Source of the DNA: Kineosporia sp. A_224
Lineage (GTDB): Bacteria > Actinomycetota > Actinomycetes > Actinomycetales > Kineosporiaceae
Direction of reading: 5' to 3'
Length of the DNA stretch: 50,235 nt
NCBI RefSeq assembly: GCF_002198655.1
Contig: NZ_MWLN01000104.1
Coordinates: 1-50,235, forward strand
In this document: in pieces, positions 41,377 through 49,763 of the stretch
How the letters are laid out: the number at the start of each line of letters is the position of its first letter
Numbering within the stretch: position 1 is the stretch's first letter
Program-made: the position numbers and the translations under genes
The notes under the pieces: generated by a model
The model's input: the letters and a program-made list of their open reading frames with translations, nothing else
What the model was told of the DNA's origin: nothing
Databases searched by the model: none

Positions 41377-42915
41377 GTGGCCCCACCCACGACCGTCGGT
41401 CGCTTCCGCGTGCAGCGGTCGCTGGGGTCGGGCGGCTTCGCGACGGTCTGGCTCGCCGAGGACCCGCAGCTCGACTCGCTCGTCGCGGTGAAGATCCTCG
41501 CCGACAACTGGGCCGCCAACGCCGACGTGCACCGCCGCTTCGTCGACGAGGCGAGGCTGCTGCGCCGGGTCGACAGCGACCACCTCGTGCGCGTCTACGA
41601 CATCGGCGAGCTCGACGAAGGCCGCCCGTACTTCGTCATGTCGTACGCGGACGGCGGGACCCTCGCCGACCTCGTCAAGGACCGCCCGCCGCCGTGGCAG
41701 CCGGACGACGTCCTCGCGGTCGTCGACGGGATCTCGGCCGCGCTGACCGTGCTCCACCGCAGCGGGATCGTCCACCGCGACGTCAAGCCGGCCAACGTGC
41801 TCTTCCGGACGGCGGTCCACGCCGACCGGGCGACCGGCCCGCTCGCCGGCAAGCGGGTCATGCTCGGGGACCTCGGCATCGCCAAGGACCTGCAGTGGGC
41901 CTCCGGGCTCACCCTGCCCGCCGGGTCCCCCGCGTTCATGGCTCCCGAGCAGCGCGACATGGCAGGCCGGATCACCCCGGCGACCGACGTCCACGCGTTC
42001 GCGATGACGGTCGGCCGGCTGCTCGGGATCGCCGCCCCGTGGCCGGAGACCGCGCTCGGGGACGTGCTGCGCCGGGCCACCGCCGAGCGTGCCGAGGACC
42101 GGACGGCGACCGCCGCCGAGCTCGCGGCCGAGCTGCGCGGCGGGCTCGCGCCCTGGCGGCGCGGTGCCGGGCCGATGCCGACGAGCGAGGTCGCCGCGGC
42201 GCTCACGGTGCCGATCCCGATCGGGACCGGGCTGCGGGTGCCCGACCCGCCGGCACCCGTCTCGCCGGCACCTGCCTCGGAGGTGTCCGTCCTGCAGGTG
42301 CCCGCCGCACCGGTGCCGTCCCTGGCGCCCGCGGAGCCCCTCGACCTGTCACCGCCGGTGACCCCGCCCCCGGGCCCCGCGCCGTCGTCCGCGCCGGCGC
42401 GCGGGCCGCGCCGGGACCGGCGGCGGCTGCTCACCGGGGCCGCCGTCCTCGCGGTCCTGGTCCTCGGGGCGGTGCTCACGAGCCGGTACCTCCTCACGAC
42501 CCACCGGCTCGCCCCGACCGACGGCGGCGCCTCGGTGGCGATCCCGCGGTCGTGGGACACCGAGAAGGTCGCCGGGGTGAGCTTTCCCGGCGCGGACGAC
42601 CCCGACTCCGGGGCCCGTGCCGGCGCCGGGGCGCGAGCGGTCACCGTCGCCTACTCCGACACGTACACCGACCCCGCCCAGGTGCTGCGGAGCATCGAGG
42701 TCTCCGGCTGCGCGACGACGACGGCCAGCAAGGGCACCGTCGGCAAGTGGCCCGCGACGCTGTGGCGCCGCACGGGCTGCGCCGACGCCGCCGTCGTCCA
42801 GGACGTCGTCCTCGCCAACCAGGGCACCGACGAGTTCACGGTGTGGGTGCAGGTGCGGTCGGTGGACGGCGACCCCGACCTCGAAGAGGTCCTCGGTTCG
42901 CTGCGCGTCGACTGA
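41377..42915 (+). CDS. Transmembrane Ser/Thr protein kinase
   Basis: 512 residues. Kinase domain about residues 7-260: glycine loop LGSGGFATVWLAED, VAVKIL with the ATP Lys, catalytic loop VHRDVKPANVLF, the DFG position as GDLGIAKDL, and SPAFMAPEQ. A Pro-rich juxtamembrane linker (about 275-355) leads to one membrane helix (LLTGAAVLAVLVLGAVLTS) and an extracellular region of about 135 residues with two Cys (SGCATTT and RTGCADAAV), not PASTA-like. The GTG at 41377 is chosen because GCAGGA lies seven bases upstream; in-frame ATGs at 41320 and 41356 lack ribosome sites and the first would abut the divergent sigma gene. It likely senses an envelope signal. Confidence 0.88.
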   Translation: MAPPTTVGRFRVQRSLGSGGFATVWLAEDPQLDSLVAVKILADNWAANADVHRRFVDEARLLRRVDSDHLVRVYDIGELDEGRPYFVMSYADGGTLADLVKDRPPPWQPDDVLAVVDGISAALTVLHRSGIVHRDVKPANVLFRTAVHADRATGPLAGKRVMLGDLGIAKDLQWASGLTLPAGSPAFMAPEQRDMAGRITPATDVHAFAMTVGRLLGIAAPWPETALGDVLRRATAERAEDRTATAAELAAELRGGLAPWRRGAGPMPTSEVAAALTVPIPIGTGLRVPDPPAPVSPAPASEVSVLQVPAAPVPSLAPAEPLDLSPPVTPPPGPAPSSAPARGPRRDRRRLLTGAAVLAVLVLGAVLTSRYLLTTHRLAPTDGGASVAIPRSWDTEKVAGVSFPGADDPDSGARAGAGARAVTVAYSDTYTDPAQVLRSIEVSGCATTTASKGTVGKWPATLWRRTGCADAAVVQDVVLANQGTDEFTVWVQVRSVDGDPDLEEVLGSLRVD

Positions 42916-43005
42916 CTCGGAAAGAAGTCCCGGAACCCGTGAACTTCTCCGCGGGCGGCCCGCTCTCACTGAGCACGAACGGCCACCGCCCCCTTGGAGA
43001 CCACG

Positions 43006-43323
43006 ATGAACCAGTACTCCGGCGCCCAGTACCCGGGCCCGCACCAGCCGCCCGTGTTCGTTGCCCAGCCCACGACGTACGGCGTCGGGCCCGCGACGCA
43101 CCCGTCGCGCAGCACCGCCACCGCCGCCCTGTGGTGCTCGATCCTCGGGTTCTTCTGCTTCCCGATCGTCGGGAGCATCCTCGGCGTCGTGCTCGGCCGG
43201 ATCGCCCGCCGGAACGGCTACCCGGGCGCCCGCGCCACCGCCGGCTACGTCCTCGGCTGGATCGGCCTCGTCCTCGGTGTCGTCGGCCTCGCGTACCAGG
43301 GCCTCGCCGCGGTCTTCGGCTGA
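43006..43323 (+). CDS. Small DUF4190-like two-helix membrane protein
   Basis: 105 residues. A Tyr/Pro/Gln-rich N-terminal tail (about 1-38) is followed by two hydrophobic segments, AALWCSILGFFCFPIVGSIL and GYVLGWIGLVLGVVGL, around a basic loop RIARRNGYPGARATA, the usual DUF4190 layout. Function unknown. ATG with GGAG six bases upstream. It lies between the kinase and the OmpA-like lipoprotein, so it may belong to the same envelope unit. Confidence 0.75.
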   Translation: MNQYSGAQYPGPHQPPVFVAQPTTYGVGPATHPSRSTATAALWCSILGFFCFPIVGSILGVVLGRIARRNGYPGARATAGYVLGWIGLVLGVVGLAYQGLAAVFG

Positions 43324-43394
43324 ACCCGCCTGCCTGCCTGTCACCTGCGCCACCTGTCACCTGCCCCCGCCCCTGCCTCCCGAAGGACCACGTC

Positions 43395-44654
43395 ATGACC
43401 TCGCGCCCGCTGCCCCGCTCCCGCGCCACCCGTGCCACCGCGCTGGCGGCCACCGCCGGTCTCGCCCTCGCACTCACCGCGTGCGGGGCGAGCGAGACGT
43501 TCACCCCGGCGGGCGGCACCTCGTCCGCGCCTGCTGCCGGTGTCACCGTGGGCGTCGACGAGACCGGCGGCGTGACGATCGACGGCGGGACGACCGACGG
43601 CGGGACGACGGCGACCGACGGCGCCGGAGGGGACGCCGTCACGCTGCCCGAGTTCCCGACCCCGCGGGTGCCCGACCTCACGTCGATGACGGGCAAGGCC
43701 GCCACGGTGCAGAAGGCGATCGTCAAGGACGTCGACCTCCCGCCGGGGGTCGAGGTGACCGGGGCCCGCTGCGCGGCCGACGGCTCGATCGTCAACCGCT
43801 CGGGCGTCACCGTGGGCGGCGGGGACGACGGCAGCCAGGTCGTCAGCCGCGCCGGGGTCAGCCAGGTCGGCGCGGACGGCAGCGGCCAGGTGTCGTCCGG
43901 TGACGCCGTCTACCAGGTCGACGCCGACGGCTCCGGGCAGGTCACCACCACGGCCGGGGTGCTGCAGGTCGACACCGACGGCAGCGGCCAGTTCACCTTC
44001 GGCGGCACCGTGTACCAGGTCGACGCCGACGGGTCGGGCCAGTACTCGAACGAGACCGAGGTCTACCAGGTGGACACCGACGGCTCCGGCACCTGGACGA
44101 CCGACGACTACGGCGTCATCTCCAACGAGGGCGACGGCAGCGGCCAGTGGACCGGCCCCGAGGGCGTCGTCATCGTCAACGGCGACGGCACCGGCACGCT
44201 CAACGGCCTGCCGATCAGCGTCGCCCCGATGCCGAAGTTCGCGCTGCTCGGCAAGCTGCCCAAGCTCAACAAGCTCAAGCCGCTCGGCAAGCCCTGCGGC
44301 ACGCTCATCCGGATCTCGGCCGGCGTGCTCTTCGACTTCGACAAGGACGCGGTGCGGCCCGAGGCGAAGGAGGTGCTCACCGCTGTCGCCAAGGCCCTCG
44401 GCAAGCAGACGGTCGACATCCAGGTCAACGGCCACACCGACGCCAAGGGCAGCGACACCTACAACCAGGACCTCTCCGAGCGGCGCGCGAACGCCGTCGT
44501 GACGTTCCTCGAGGACGCCGGCCTGAAGGCGCCGCTCGAGGCGCAGGGCTTCGGCGAGACCCAGCCGGTCGCGCCGAACACCCTGAAGGGCAAGGACAAC
44601 CCGGTCGGCCGCCAGCTGAACCGGCGCGTCGAGATCGTCATCCCGAACTCCTGA
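43395..44654 (+). CDS. OmpA-family peptidoglycan-binding lipoprotein with DGSG repeats
   Basis: 419 residues. Lipoprotein signal with lipobox LALTAC near residue 28-33, then a Thr/Gly-rich linker and a Val/Pro region. Seven ~17-residue repeats (about 153-271), most containing VDADGSGQ or VDTDGSGQ, follow. The C-terminal OmpA-like domain (about 310-419) has VLFDFDKDAVRPEAKEVL, NGHTDAKGSDTYNQDLSERR and QGFGETQPVAPN, including the conserved Asp and Arg that bind peptidoglycan. It would tether the membrane surface to the wall through the repeat stalk. ATG preceded by AAGGA at seven bases. It ends before a strong terminator. Confidence 0.9.
   Translation: MTSRPLPRSRATRATALAATAGLALALTACGASETFTPAGGTSSAPAAGVTVGVDETGGVTIDGGTTDGGTTATDGAGGDAVTLPEFPTPRVPDLTSMTGKAATVQKAIVKDVDLPPGVEVTGARCAADGSIVNRSGVTVGGGDDGSQVVSRAGVSQVGADGSGQVSSGDAVYQVDADGSGQVTTTAGVLQVDTDGSGQFTFGGTVYQVDADGSGQYSNETEVYQVDTDGSGTWTTDDYGVISNEGDGSGQWTGPEGVVIVNGDGTGTLNGLPISVAPMPKFALLGKLPKLNKLKPLGKPCGTLIRISAGVLFDFDKDAVRPEAKEVLTAVAKALGKQTVDIQVNGHTDAKGSDTYNQDLSERRANAVVTFLEDAGLKAPLEAQGFGETQPVAPNTLKGKDNPVGRQLNRRVEIVIPNS
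43851..44208 (+). repeat. Seven tandem 51-bp units encoding DGSG repeats
   Basis: Five units of exactly 51 bases from 43851 are followed by units of 54 and 48 bases. Peptide consensus is about xxVYQVDADGSGQxxxx. The DxDGSG core looks like half of a calcium-binding loop, comparable in position to thrombospondin-3 or similar linkers in other OmpA-type proteins; calcium binding is an inference. Confidence 0.85.
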
Positions 44655-44702
44655 CCGGCCGACCGGCCGGCAGCAGAAGGTCTCCCGCGGGGGCGGAGAG
44701 AG

Positions 44703-44739
44703 GAACGGCCCGGGTCGCCACGTGCGGCCCGGGCCGTTC
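44703..44739. terminator. Bidirectional stem-loop terminator
   Basis: GAACGGCCCGGG (44703-44714) pairs perfectly with CCCGGGCCGTTC (44728-44739) around a 13-base loop, between convergent lipoprotein and esterase genes. A TCTCGC run follows on the plus strand. Confidence 0.8.
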
Positions 44740-44758
44740 TCGCGCAACGGGTCTGCGG

Positions 44759-45889
44759 TCAGCGCGTCGTCGCGAACCGGCTGACGTCGGCGACCGTCGC
44801 GGCGTACATGTCCGGCATCGCGACGCGGAACATGAGGTCGCCGCCGTGGCACACCCCGAGCACGGTGCGGCCGGTGGCGTCGACGCCCGCGGCGAGCAGC
44901 CTGCGGTAGTAGGCGAGCCCCTCGTCCCGCAACGGGTCGACCTCGTTGACGGAGATCACGTGCGGCGGCAGACCGGCGAGGTCCTCGACGGACGCCCAGT
45001 ACGGCCAGCACAGCGGGTCGCGGCTGTGCGAGCGGTCGGGGTCGTAGACCGACACCATGACGTCGGTGATCGCGCAGCCGATGAAGTAGCCGTCGTTCTC
45101 CACGAGGGACGGCAGCTCACGGCGGCGGTCCTCCTCGCTCCAGCCGTACGCCCCCGAGATGTACGGGACCATCGCGTAGACGCCGTCGATCATCGCGAGA
45201 TGGCCGTCCCGCTTGGCCTTGAGCGTCGTCGCGAGCGAGAGGTTCGCGCCGCCGGACTCCCCGGCGACGGTGATCGTCGTGATGCCCAGCTCCTCCTTGT
45301 GGGCGTGCACCCACTTCAGGGCTGCGGTGCAGTCCTCGAGGCCGGCCGGGAACGGGTGCGGGCCGAGCACCCCGGCACCGTTGCGGTACTCGACCCCGAC
45401 GACGCACACCCCGGTCGCCGCGACCTCGTCGCGGAAGCGCGCGTACGCCGCGCCCGCGGCCGCGAGGATCACCATGCCGCCGCCGTGGACGTGCAGCACA
45501 CCGGGGATCGGGCCGTCGGCGTCCGCCGGCCGGACGACGTACAGCGTGATCTCGTTGCCGTCCGGCCCGTCGATGGTGCGCGTCGTCCGGGTCAGCCCCT
45601 CCAGCTCGGGCAGACCGGCCATGAGCCCGGCGAAGACGGCCTCGAAGCCCGCCTCGGCGGCCCCGCAGAACTCGAGCAGGGCCTCGCGGGGCGCGCTCCC
45701 GTCCAGCGGCGGCGGGGCACCGGCGCCGTCGAGGCCGAACGGCGCGAGGGCCGCGACCATCCGCGGGTCGCAACGCGGGTCGTCCCGCAGCTGCATGGTC
45801 GGGTCGCCGAGCCGGCCGGGCAGTCCGGCGGTCGGCGAAGGAGCGGACGATGCAGCCGCGGCGGTCGCCGGCTCGGACGTGGTCGTCAT
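44759..45889 (-). CDS. Alpha/beta hydrolase, HSL-type esterase/lipase
   Basis: 376 residues. Hormone-sensitive-lipase features: oxyanion motif HVHGGGMVI (about 148-156), nucleophile elbow GESGGANLS near 222, acid in VNEVDPLRDEG and base His in GVCHGGDLMF. The N-terminal ~130 residues include an Ala/Ser/Thr-rich stretch and a cap region. Likely an esterase on short acyl chains; natural substrate unknown. ATG at 45889 with GAGGAG upstream. A TACTCT box (45941-45936, minus strand) may be its -10 element. Confidence 0.88.
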   Translation of the reverse strand: MTTTSEPATAAAASSAPSPTAGLPGRLGDPTMQLRDDPRCDPRMVAALAPFGLDGAGAPPPLDGSAPREALLEFCGAAEAGFEAVFAGLMAGLPELEGLTRTTRTIDGPDGNEITLYVVRPADADGPIPGVLHVHGGGMVILAAAGAAYARFRDEVAATGVCVVGVEYRNGAGVLGPHPFPAGLEDCTAALKWVHAHKEELGITTITVAGESGGANLSLATTLKAKRDGHLAMIDGVYAMVPYISGAYGWSEEDRRRELPSLVENDGYFIGCAITDVMVSVYDPDRSHSRDPLCWPYWASVEDLAGLPPHVISVNEVDPLRDEGLAYYRRLLAAGVDATGRTVLGVCHGGDLMFRVAMPDMYAATVADVSRFATTR

Positions 45890-45978
45890 GACGTCTCCTC
45901 AGGCCGGCGGCACCGTTGCCGTCGCGGTTGCCGAGAGAGTACGCACGAGATCGCCTGCGGCGACAGGGGTCCAGCGGG

Positions 45979-46503
45979 TCAGTCGCCCGTCGCGCCGTCG
46001 ATGCACTCGCGGAGCAGGTCCGCGTGACCGTTGTGCCGCGCGTACTCCTCGATCATGTGGACGTAGACCCAGCGCAGGTCGACCATGCCGTGGTGCCGGT
46101 GCCGGCCGACGTCGTCCAGGCCGTGCCGGGCGGCGACCTCGCGCGCGACGGCGACCTCGGCCTCGAACGCCGCGACGTCCTGCGCGGCCCGCTCCGGGAC
46201 GCCGTCGTTGAGGTCCGCGTCGGGGTCGTCGTCGGTGCGGTGCAGCGCCGGGACGTCCTCGCCGTCGACGACCCGGCGGAACCAGCCGCGCTCGACGTCG
46301 GTCATGTGCCGCACGAGCCCGAGCAGCGACAGCGTGGACGGCGGCACCGCCCGCCGGGCGAGCTGCTCGCCGTCCAGCCCGGAGCACTTCGTGAGGAGCG
46401 TGGCCCGGTGGTAGTCGAGCCACGTCTCGTAGGAGTGCCGCTCGTCGGGGTCGATGCCGGGTGGGTCGGTCCGGGCCGGTGCCGTGACCGGGAAGCCGCT
46501 CAT
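45979..46503 (-). CDS. DinB-family / DUF664 protein
   Basis: 174 residues of the four-helix DinB fold. Conserved metal-site His positions are visible in LLGLVRHMTDVERGWF and in MIEEYARHNGHADLLRE; the third is probably HHGMVDLRW or nearby. Actinobacterial members of this group act as mycothiol-dependent thiol transferases or detoxification enzymes; no specific reaction can be assigned. ATG at 46503 with GAGGGGG upstream and only ten bases from the aminopeptidase stop, so co-transcribed with it. Confidence 0.82.
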   Translation of the reverse strand: MSGFPVTAPARTDPPGIDPDERHSYETWLDYHRATLLTKCSGLDGEQLARRAVPPSTLSLLGLVRHMTDVERGWFRRVVDGEDVPALHRTDDDPDADLNDGVPERAAQDVAAFEAEVAVAREVAARHGLDDVGRHRHHGMVDLRWVYVHMIEEYARHNGHADLLRECIDGATGD

Positions 46504-46513
46504 GCCGGCCCCC

Positions 46514-47758
46514 TCAGGCCTGCGACAGGACGAACTCGTCCCCGCGCAGGATCGGCACGACGGTGCCGTCGGCCTGGATGCCGTCCACCTCGACCTGCGG
46601 GCTGCCGACGACGACGTCGACGTGGGTCGCGGACTGGTTGAGCCCCTCCTTGACCCGGCTGTCGGCGTCCATCGGACCGGAGCCGTCGAACGTCGTGGTG
46701 TAGCCGTTGCCCCAGGCCACGTGGCAGCCGACGTTCTCGTCGAAGAGCATGTCGCCGTAGGTGAGCCCCGTGCGGCGCACGGCCGAGTCGCCGTCGACGA
46801 TCGCGACCTCGCCGAGGTGCCGGGCCCGCGGCACGGTCGAGAGCTGGGTCTGGACGGCGGCCTCGCCGCGCTGCGCCTTCACGCCCTTGATCTCGCCGTC
46901 CGACAGCTCGAGCTCGAGGCCCTCGACCTGGGTGTTGAGCTCCATGAGGACGAACGCGGCCGTCGTCCGCAGCCGGCCCTCGGCCCGGCGCCAGTCCGGC
47001 GCGGTGAAGACCTCCTCGGTCGGCATGTTCGGCACGAACGAGGTGCCCGCCGCGTTCGTCACGGCGCCGCCCTGCCACACCGACCGGGCCGAGAGGCCCA
47101 CGTCGAGGTCGGTGCCGGGGCCGCGGAACCGGATCCGGTCGAAGCCGCGGGAGTTGAGCATGTCGCGACGCAGCGCGAGCTTGTCGAGGTGGTCCTGCCA
47201 GGCCTGCACCGGGTCGTCGGCGTCCAGGCGCATGGCGACGGCGAGCGCGCGCCACAGCCGCTCGACGTCCGGCTCGCCGAGCACCGTGCGGGCCCAGCCC
47301 TCGTTCGGGGCGCCGACGACCGTCCACGCGACCTGGTTCGTCGCGACGACCTGCATGACCTCCGCGAACAGCGCGCGCGGCACGGCCTTCATGAGCCGGT
47401 CGGTGCTGAGCCCCTCCATGAGCAGCGGGTTCGGGTTGCCGGTGAGGCTGATGACCGCCGCGTCGTCCGTGGCCCAGGCCCGGATCTCGGCGATCTCGTG
47501 GTCGAGGACGGTCCCGAGCGAGTCCTCCGGGGCGAGCTCGACGGCGGCCCGCTGCGCGTGCTGGTCGCGGTAGTCGACGGTGACGTGCGAGGCGCCGGCC
47601 TTGTACGCCTCCCGGACGACGGCCTGCGCGACCGGGGCCTGCTCGAGGTAGGCGCGGACGACGACCCGCTGCCCCGGCCGCAGGTTGACCCCGACCCGGA
47701 CGGCGAGCGCGGCGTACGCGGCGACGAGCGTGTCGAGCGGTTCGGTGACGACGGCCAT
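46514..47758 (-). CDS. M29-family metallo-aminopeptidase
   Basis: Cytoplasmic aminopeptidase of 414 residues, the AmpS/PepS/aminopeptidase-T family that uses two metal ions. Key regions: NMPTEEVFTAPD (metal Glu), ARHLGEVAIVD, FDENVGCHVAWGNGY (metal Glu and His) and NQSATHVDVVVGS (HxD). Full length for the family. ATG at 47758. Its place in a run with fructosamine kinase suggests general peptide turnover rather than a dedicated pathway. Confidence 0.9.
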   Translation of the reverse strand: MAVVTEPLDTLVAAYAALAVRVGVNLRPGQRVVVRAYLEQAPVAQAVVREAYKAGASHVTVDYRDQHAQRAAVELAPEDSLGTVLDHEIAEIRAWATDDAAVISLTGNPNPLLMEGLSTDRLMKAVPRALFAEVMQVVATNQVAWTVVGAPNEGWARTVLGEPDVERLWRALAVAMRLDADDPVQAWQDHLDKLALRRDMLNSRGFDRIRFRGPGTDLDVGLSARSVWQGGAVTNAAGTSFVPNMPTEEVFTAPDWRRAEGRLRTTAAFVLMELNTQVEGLELELSDGEIKGVKAQRGEAAVQTQLSTVPRARHLGEVAIVDGDSAVRRTGLTYGDMLFDENVGCHVAWGNGYTTTFDGSGPMDADSRVKEGLNQSATHVDVVVGSPQVEVDGIQADGTVVPILRGDEFVLSQA

Positions 47759-47810
47759 GACGGTCCCCTCCCGGGCCCGGCCGCCGTGGCCGTCCGCCCG
47801 GGGAGCGACG

Positions 47811-48074
47811 CTAGCCCAGAGCCCGCCGGGCCGCCTCGTCCGTGGGCACCACGGCGGTGATCTCGAAGTCCACGAGGTCGCTCCAGGCGCGGGTCCAGGC
47901 GTCGAGCGACTCCCGGTCCGGGGCCTCCATGACCTGCCAGCACCGGTCGAGGGACTCGTCGACCCAGCTGTCGACGAACGTCACGCCGTCCGGGACCGCC
48001 CGGCCACCGGTGCGCAGCCGCGCGTACACCGGGGCCGCGCCGTGCAGGTAGTGCTCGACGACCATGAAGCGCAT
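47811..48074 (-). CDS. Small DUF3303-like protein
   Basis: 87 residues, starting MRFMVVEHYLHGAAPVYARL, with FVDSWVDESLDRCWQVMEAP and LDAWTRAWSDLVDFEITAVV. The pattern resembles ferredoxin-like dimeric alpha/beta-barrel proteins of the DUF3303 group. Function unknown. The ATG at 48074 is chosen over an upstream GTG at 48092 because the fold begins there. It sits 33 bases after the fructosamine kinase gene, same strand. Confidence 0.7.
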   Translation of the reverse strand: MRFMVVEHYLHGAAPVYARLRTGGRAVPDGVTFVDSWVDESLDRCWQVMEAPDRESLDAWTRAWSDLVDFEITAVVPTDEAARRALG

Positions 48075-48107
48075 CTGCCTACGGTCCCGCACGGGGCGGG
48101 AAGGCTG

Positions 48108-48902
48108 TTAGCCGAACCGCCGCGCGACCGCCGCCGCCTGCGCGCCGAAGCTGCTGCCGAAGAGCACGGCGTGCACGAGGAGCGGGTGCAGCTGGTGCAG
48201 CGGCACGCGCTCCTGCCACCCCGCCGCGAGCGGTGCGACCCCGTCGTACCCGGCGAGCACGGCGTCCAGGTGCGGCAGGCCGAAGAGCGCGAGCATCGCG
48301 AGGTCCGTCTCCCGGTGGCCGCCGTGCGCCGCCGGGTCGACGAGGACCACGCCGGACGGCGTCCACAGGACGTTTCCGCTCCACAGGTCGCCGTGCAGCC
48401 GGGCCGGGGGCTCCGGCGGGCCGCAGAGGACCGGGTCGCCGGCCGCGAGCCGGCTGCAGACCCGGTCGATCGCCCGGGCGCCGTCCGGGGTGAGCGCGCC
48501 GGCGTCCCGGGCCGCACGGACGTAGGGCGCCAGCCGGTGCGTCGCGTAGAACGGGCCCCAGCCGGTGCCGCCCTCCGGGTCGTGGACGTGCGGCAGCTCG
48601 AGCGGCCCGATCCAGCCGTCCCCGGTCAGGCCGGCGGGCGGCGCACCGAACCGGTCGGCCCCCGCGGCGTGCGTCGCCGCGAGCCGGCGCCCGAAGGTGT
48701 GGGCCGCTGCGACGGCCGGGCGGCCCTGCCCGAGCAGCGGCAGCACGAGCCGGTCGCGGTGCACCTCGAGCGGCCGCACGACCGGGACCCCGCCGTGCTC
48801 CCGGGCGGCCTCGTCGAGCCAGGCGAGCCCGGAGGCCTCGGCCGCGAAGAAGCCGCGCGGGGCGGCGGCCCGGCGCTTGGTGAAGACCGGTGCGTCCGGC
48901 AC
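48108..48902 (-). CDS. Fructosamine/ketosamine kinase family protein
   Basis: 264 residues. Predicted to phosphorylate protein- or amino-acid-bound sugar adducts (fructosamines, ribulosamines) so that they become unstable and fall off. The N-terminal lobe opens FTKRRAAAPRGFFAAEASGL; the catalytic loop is ARLHGDLWSGNVLW with intact HGD and Asn, and the metal-binding motif is VLVDPAAHGGHRETDLAML. The GTG at 48902 has GGAGG five bases upstream. It is downstream of a low-molecular-weight phosphatase, a neighbour known for bacterial members of this family. Confidence 0.9.
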   Translation of the reverse strand: MPDAPVFTKRRAAAPRGFFAAEASGLAWLDEAAREHGGVPVVRPLEVHRDRLVLPLLGQGRPAVAAAHTFGRRLAATHAAGADRFGAPPAGLTGDGWIGPLELPHVHDPEGGTGWGPFYATHRLAPYVRAARDAGALTPDGARAIDRVCSRLAAGDPVLCGPPEPPARLHGDLWSGNVLWTPSGVVLVDPAAHGGHRETDLAMLALFGLPHLDAVLAGYDGVAPLAAGWQERVPLHQLHPLLVHAVLFGSSFGAQAAAVARRFG

Positions 48903-48921
48903 GCTGCCTCCCCGGGGCGTG

Positions 48922-48973
48922 GCCGTCGTTCGGTGCTGTCGTTCGGTGCCGTCGTGCGGTGCCGTCGTTCGGG
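48922..48973. repeat. Four tandem copies of a 13-bp repeat
   Basis: Consensus GCCGTCGTTCGGT, copies at 48922, 48935, 48948 and 48961, each with at most one difference. The array fills the gap between the phosphatase stop (48974) and the fructosamine kinase ribosome site. Possibly a slippage-prone minisatellite or an RNA spacer. Confidence 0.85.
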
Positions 48974-49585
48974 TCAGTCGTCGTGGTCCGCGGGGATCCC
49001 GGCGACCGCCGGGGCCGTCCCGTCGGTGAGGTCGACCCGGTCCGCGGGGAGCCGGGTCGTGCCGCGGGCCGTGGCGCCGGCGAAGAGGTCCTCGGTGACC
49101 CGGCCGAGCAGACCGCTGCACGCCGCCTCGATCTGGTCGAGCACGGTCTCGAAGGCCGGGAGGCCGTCGTAGTACGGGTCGGCGACGTCGAGGTCGTGGC
49201 CGCCGTCCGGCCCGACCGCCGGGTCGAAGACGCGCAGCAGGTGGATCCGCTCGCGGGCGGCCTCGTCGGGTGCCCACGAGCGCAGCGTCCGCTGGTGGCC
49301 GCGGTCGAGCCCGATGACGAGGTCGCGCTCGCGGAACCAGTGCGGGTCGAACTGCTTGGCCCGGTGGGTGGCGCCGTCGTACCCGCGGGCCCCGAGGGTC
49401 TGGACGGCGCGGCGGTCGGCGCGCTCGCCGATGTGCCAGTCGCCGGTGCCCGCGGAGTCGACGAGGACGACGTCGGCGAGGCCCGCCTCCTCGACGAGAC
49501 GGGCCATGACGACCTCGGCCATGGGCGACCGGCAGATGTTGCCGGAGCACACGAAGCAGATCCGATACGGAGAGTCGTCTCTCAT
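48974..49585 (-). CDS. Low-molecular-weight protein-tyrosine-phosphatase family protein
   Basis: 203 residues. Phosphate-binding loop CSGNICRSP with the nucleophile Cys13 and Arg19, and general acid in DPYYDG further on. Besides tyrosine phosphatases, the family contains members acting on protein-bound sugar phosphates, and the adjacent fructosamine kinase makes that plausible here. The ATG at 49585 is used because the fold starts at residue 8; an in-frame ATG at 49603 also exists and neither has a strong ribosome site. The tail of about 40 residues (GATARGTTRLPADRVDL) is extra. Confidence 0.88.
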   Translation of the reverse strand: MRDDSPYRICFVCSGNICRSPMAEVVMARLVEEAGLADVVLVDSAGTGDWHIGERADRRAVQTLGARGYDGATHRAKQFDPHWFRERDLVIGLDRGHQRTLRSWAPDEAARERIHLLRVFDPAVGPDGGHDLDVADPYYDGLPAFETVLDQIEAACSGLLGRVTEDLFAGATARGTTRLPADRVDLTDGTAPAVAGIPADHDD

Positions 49586-49763
49586 ATACACATCGTGACG
49601 CATCAGAGACCGATCTGACCGATCATCCGGCCTCGACCCGTCCACCGTTTCGCGGTTCGTCCCGTCGTCCACAGCCACTCCTCGACCCGCCCCGTCCGTC
49701 GCGCAGCCCGTCTAGCGTCCCGCACCGTCGGCATCTGCGCAGGTGCCCGGGGAGGAGAGCGTC

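Noticed and set aside
43324-43394. Short direct repeats TGCCTGCCTG and CACCTG between DUF4190 and OmpA-like genes
   Set aside because: Only a few copies, irregular spacing, no array structure; not a CRISPR and not clearly functional.
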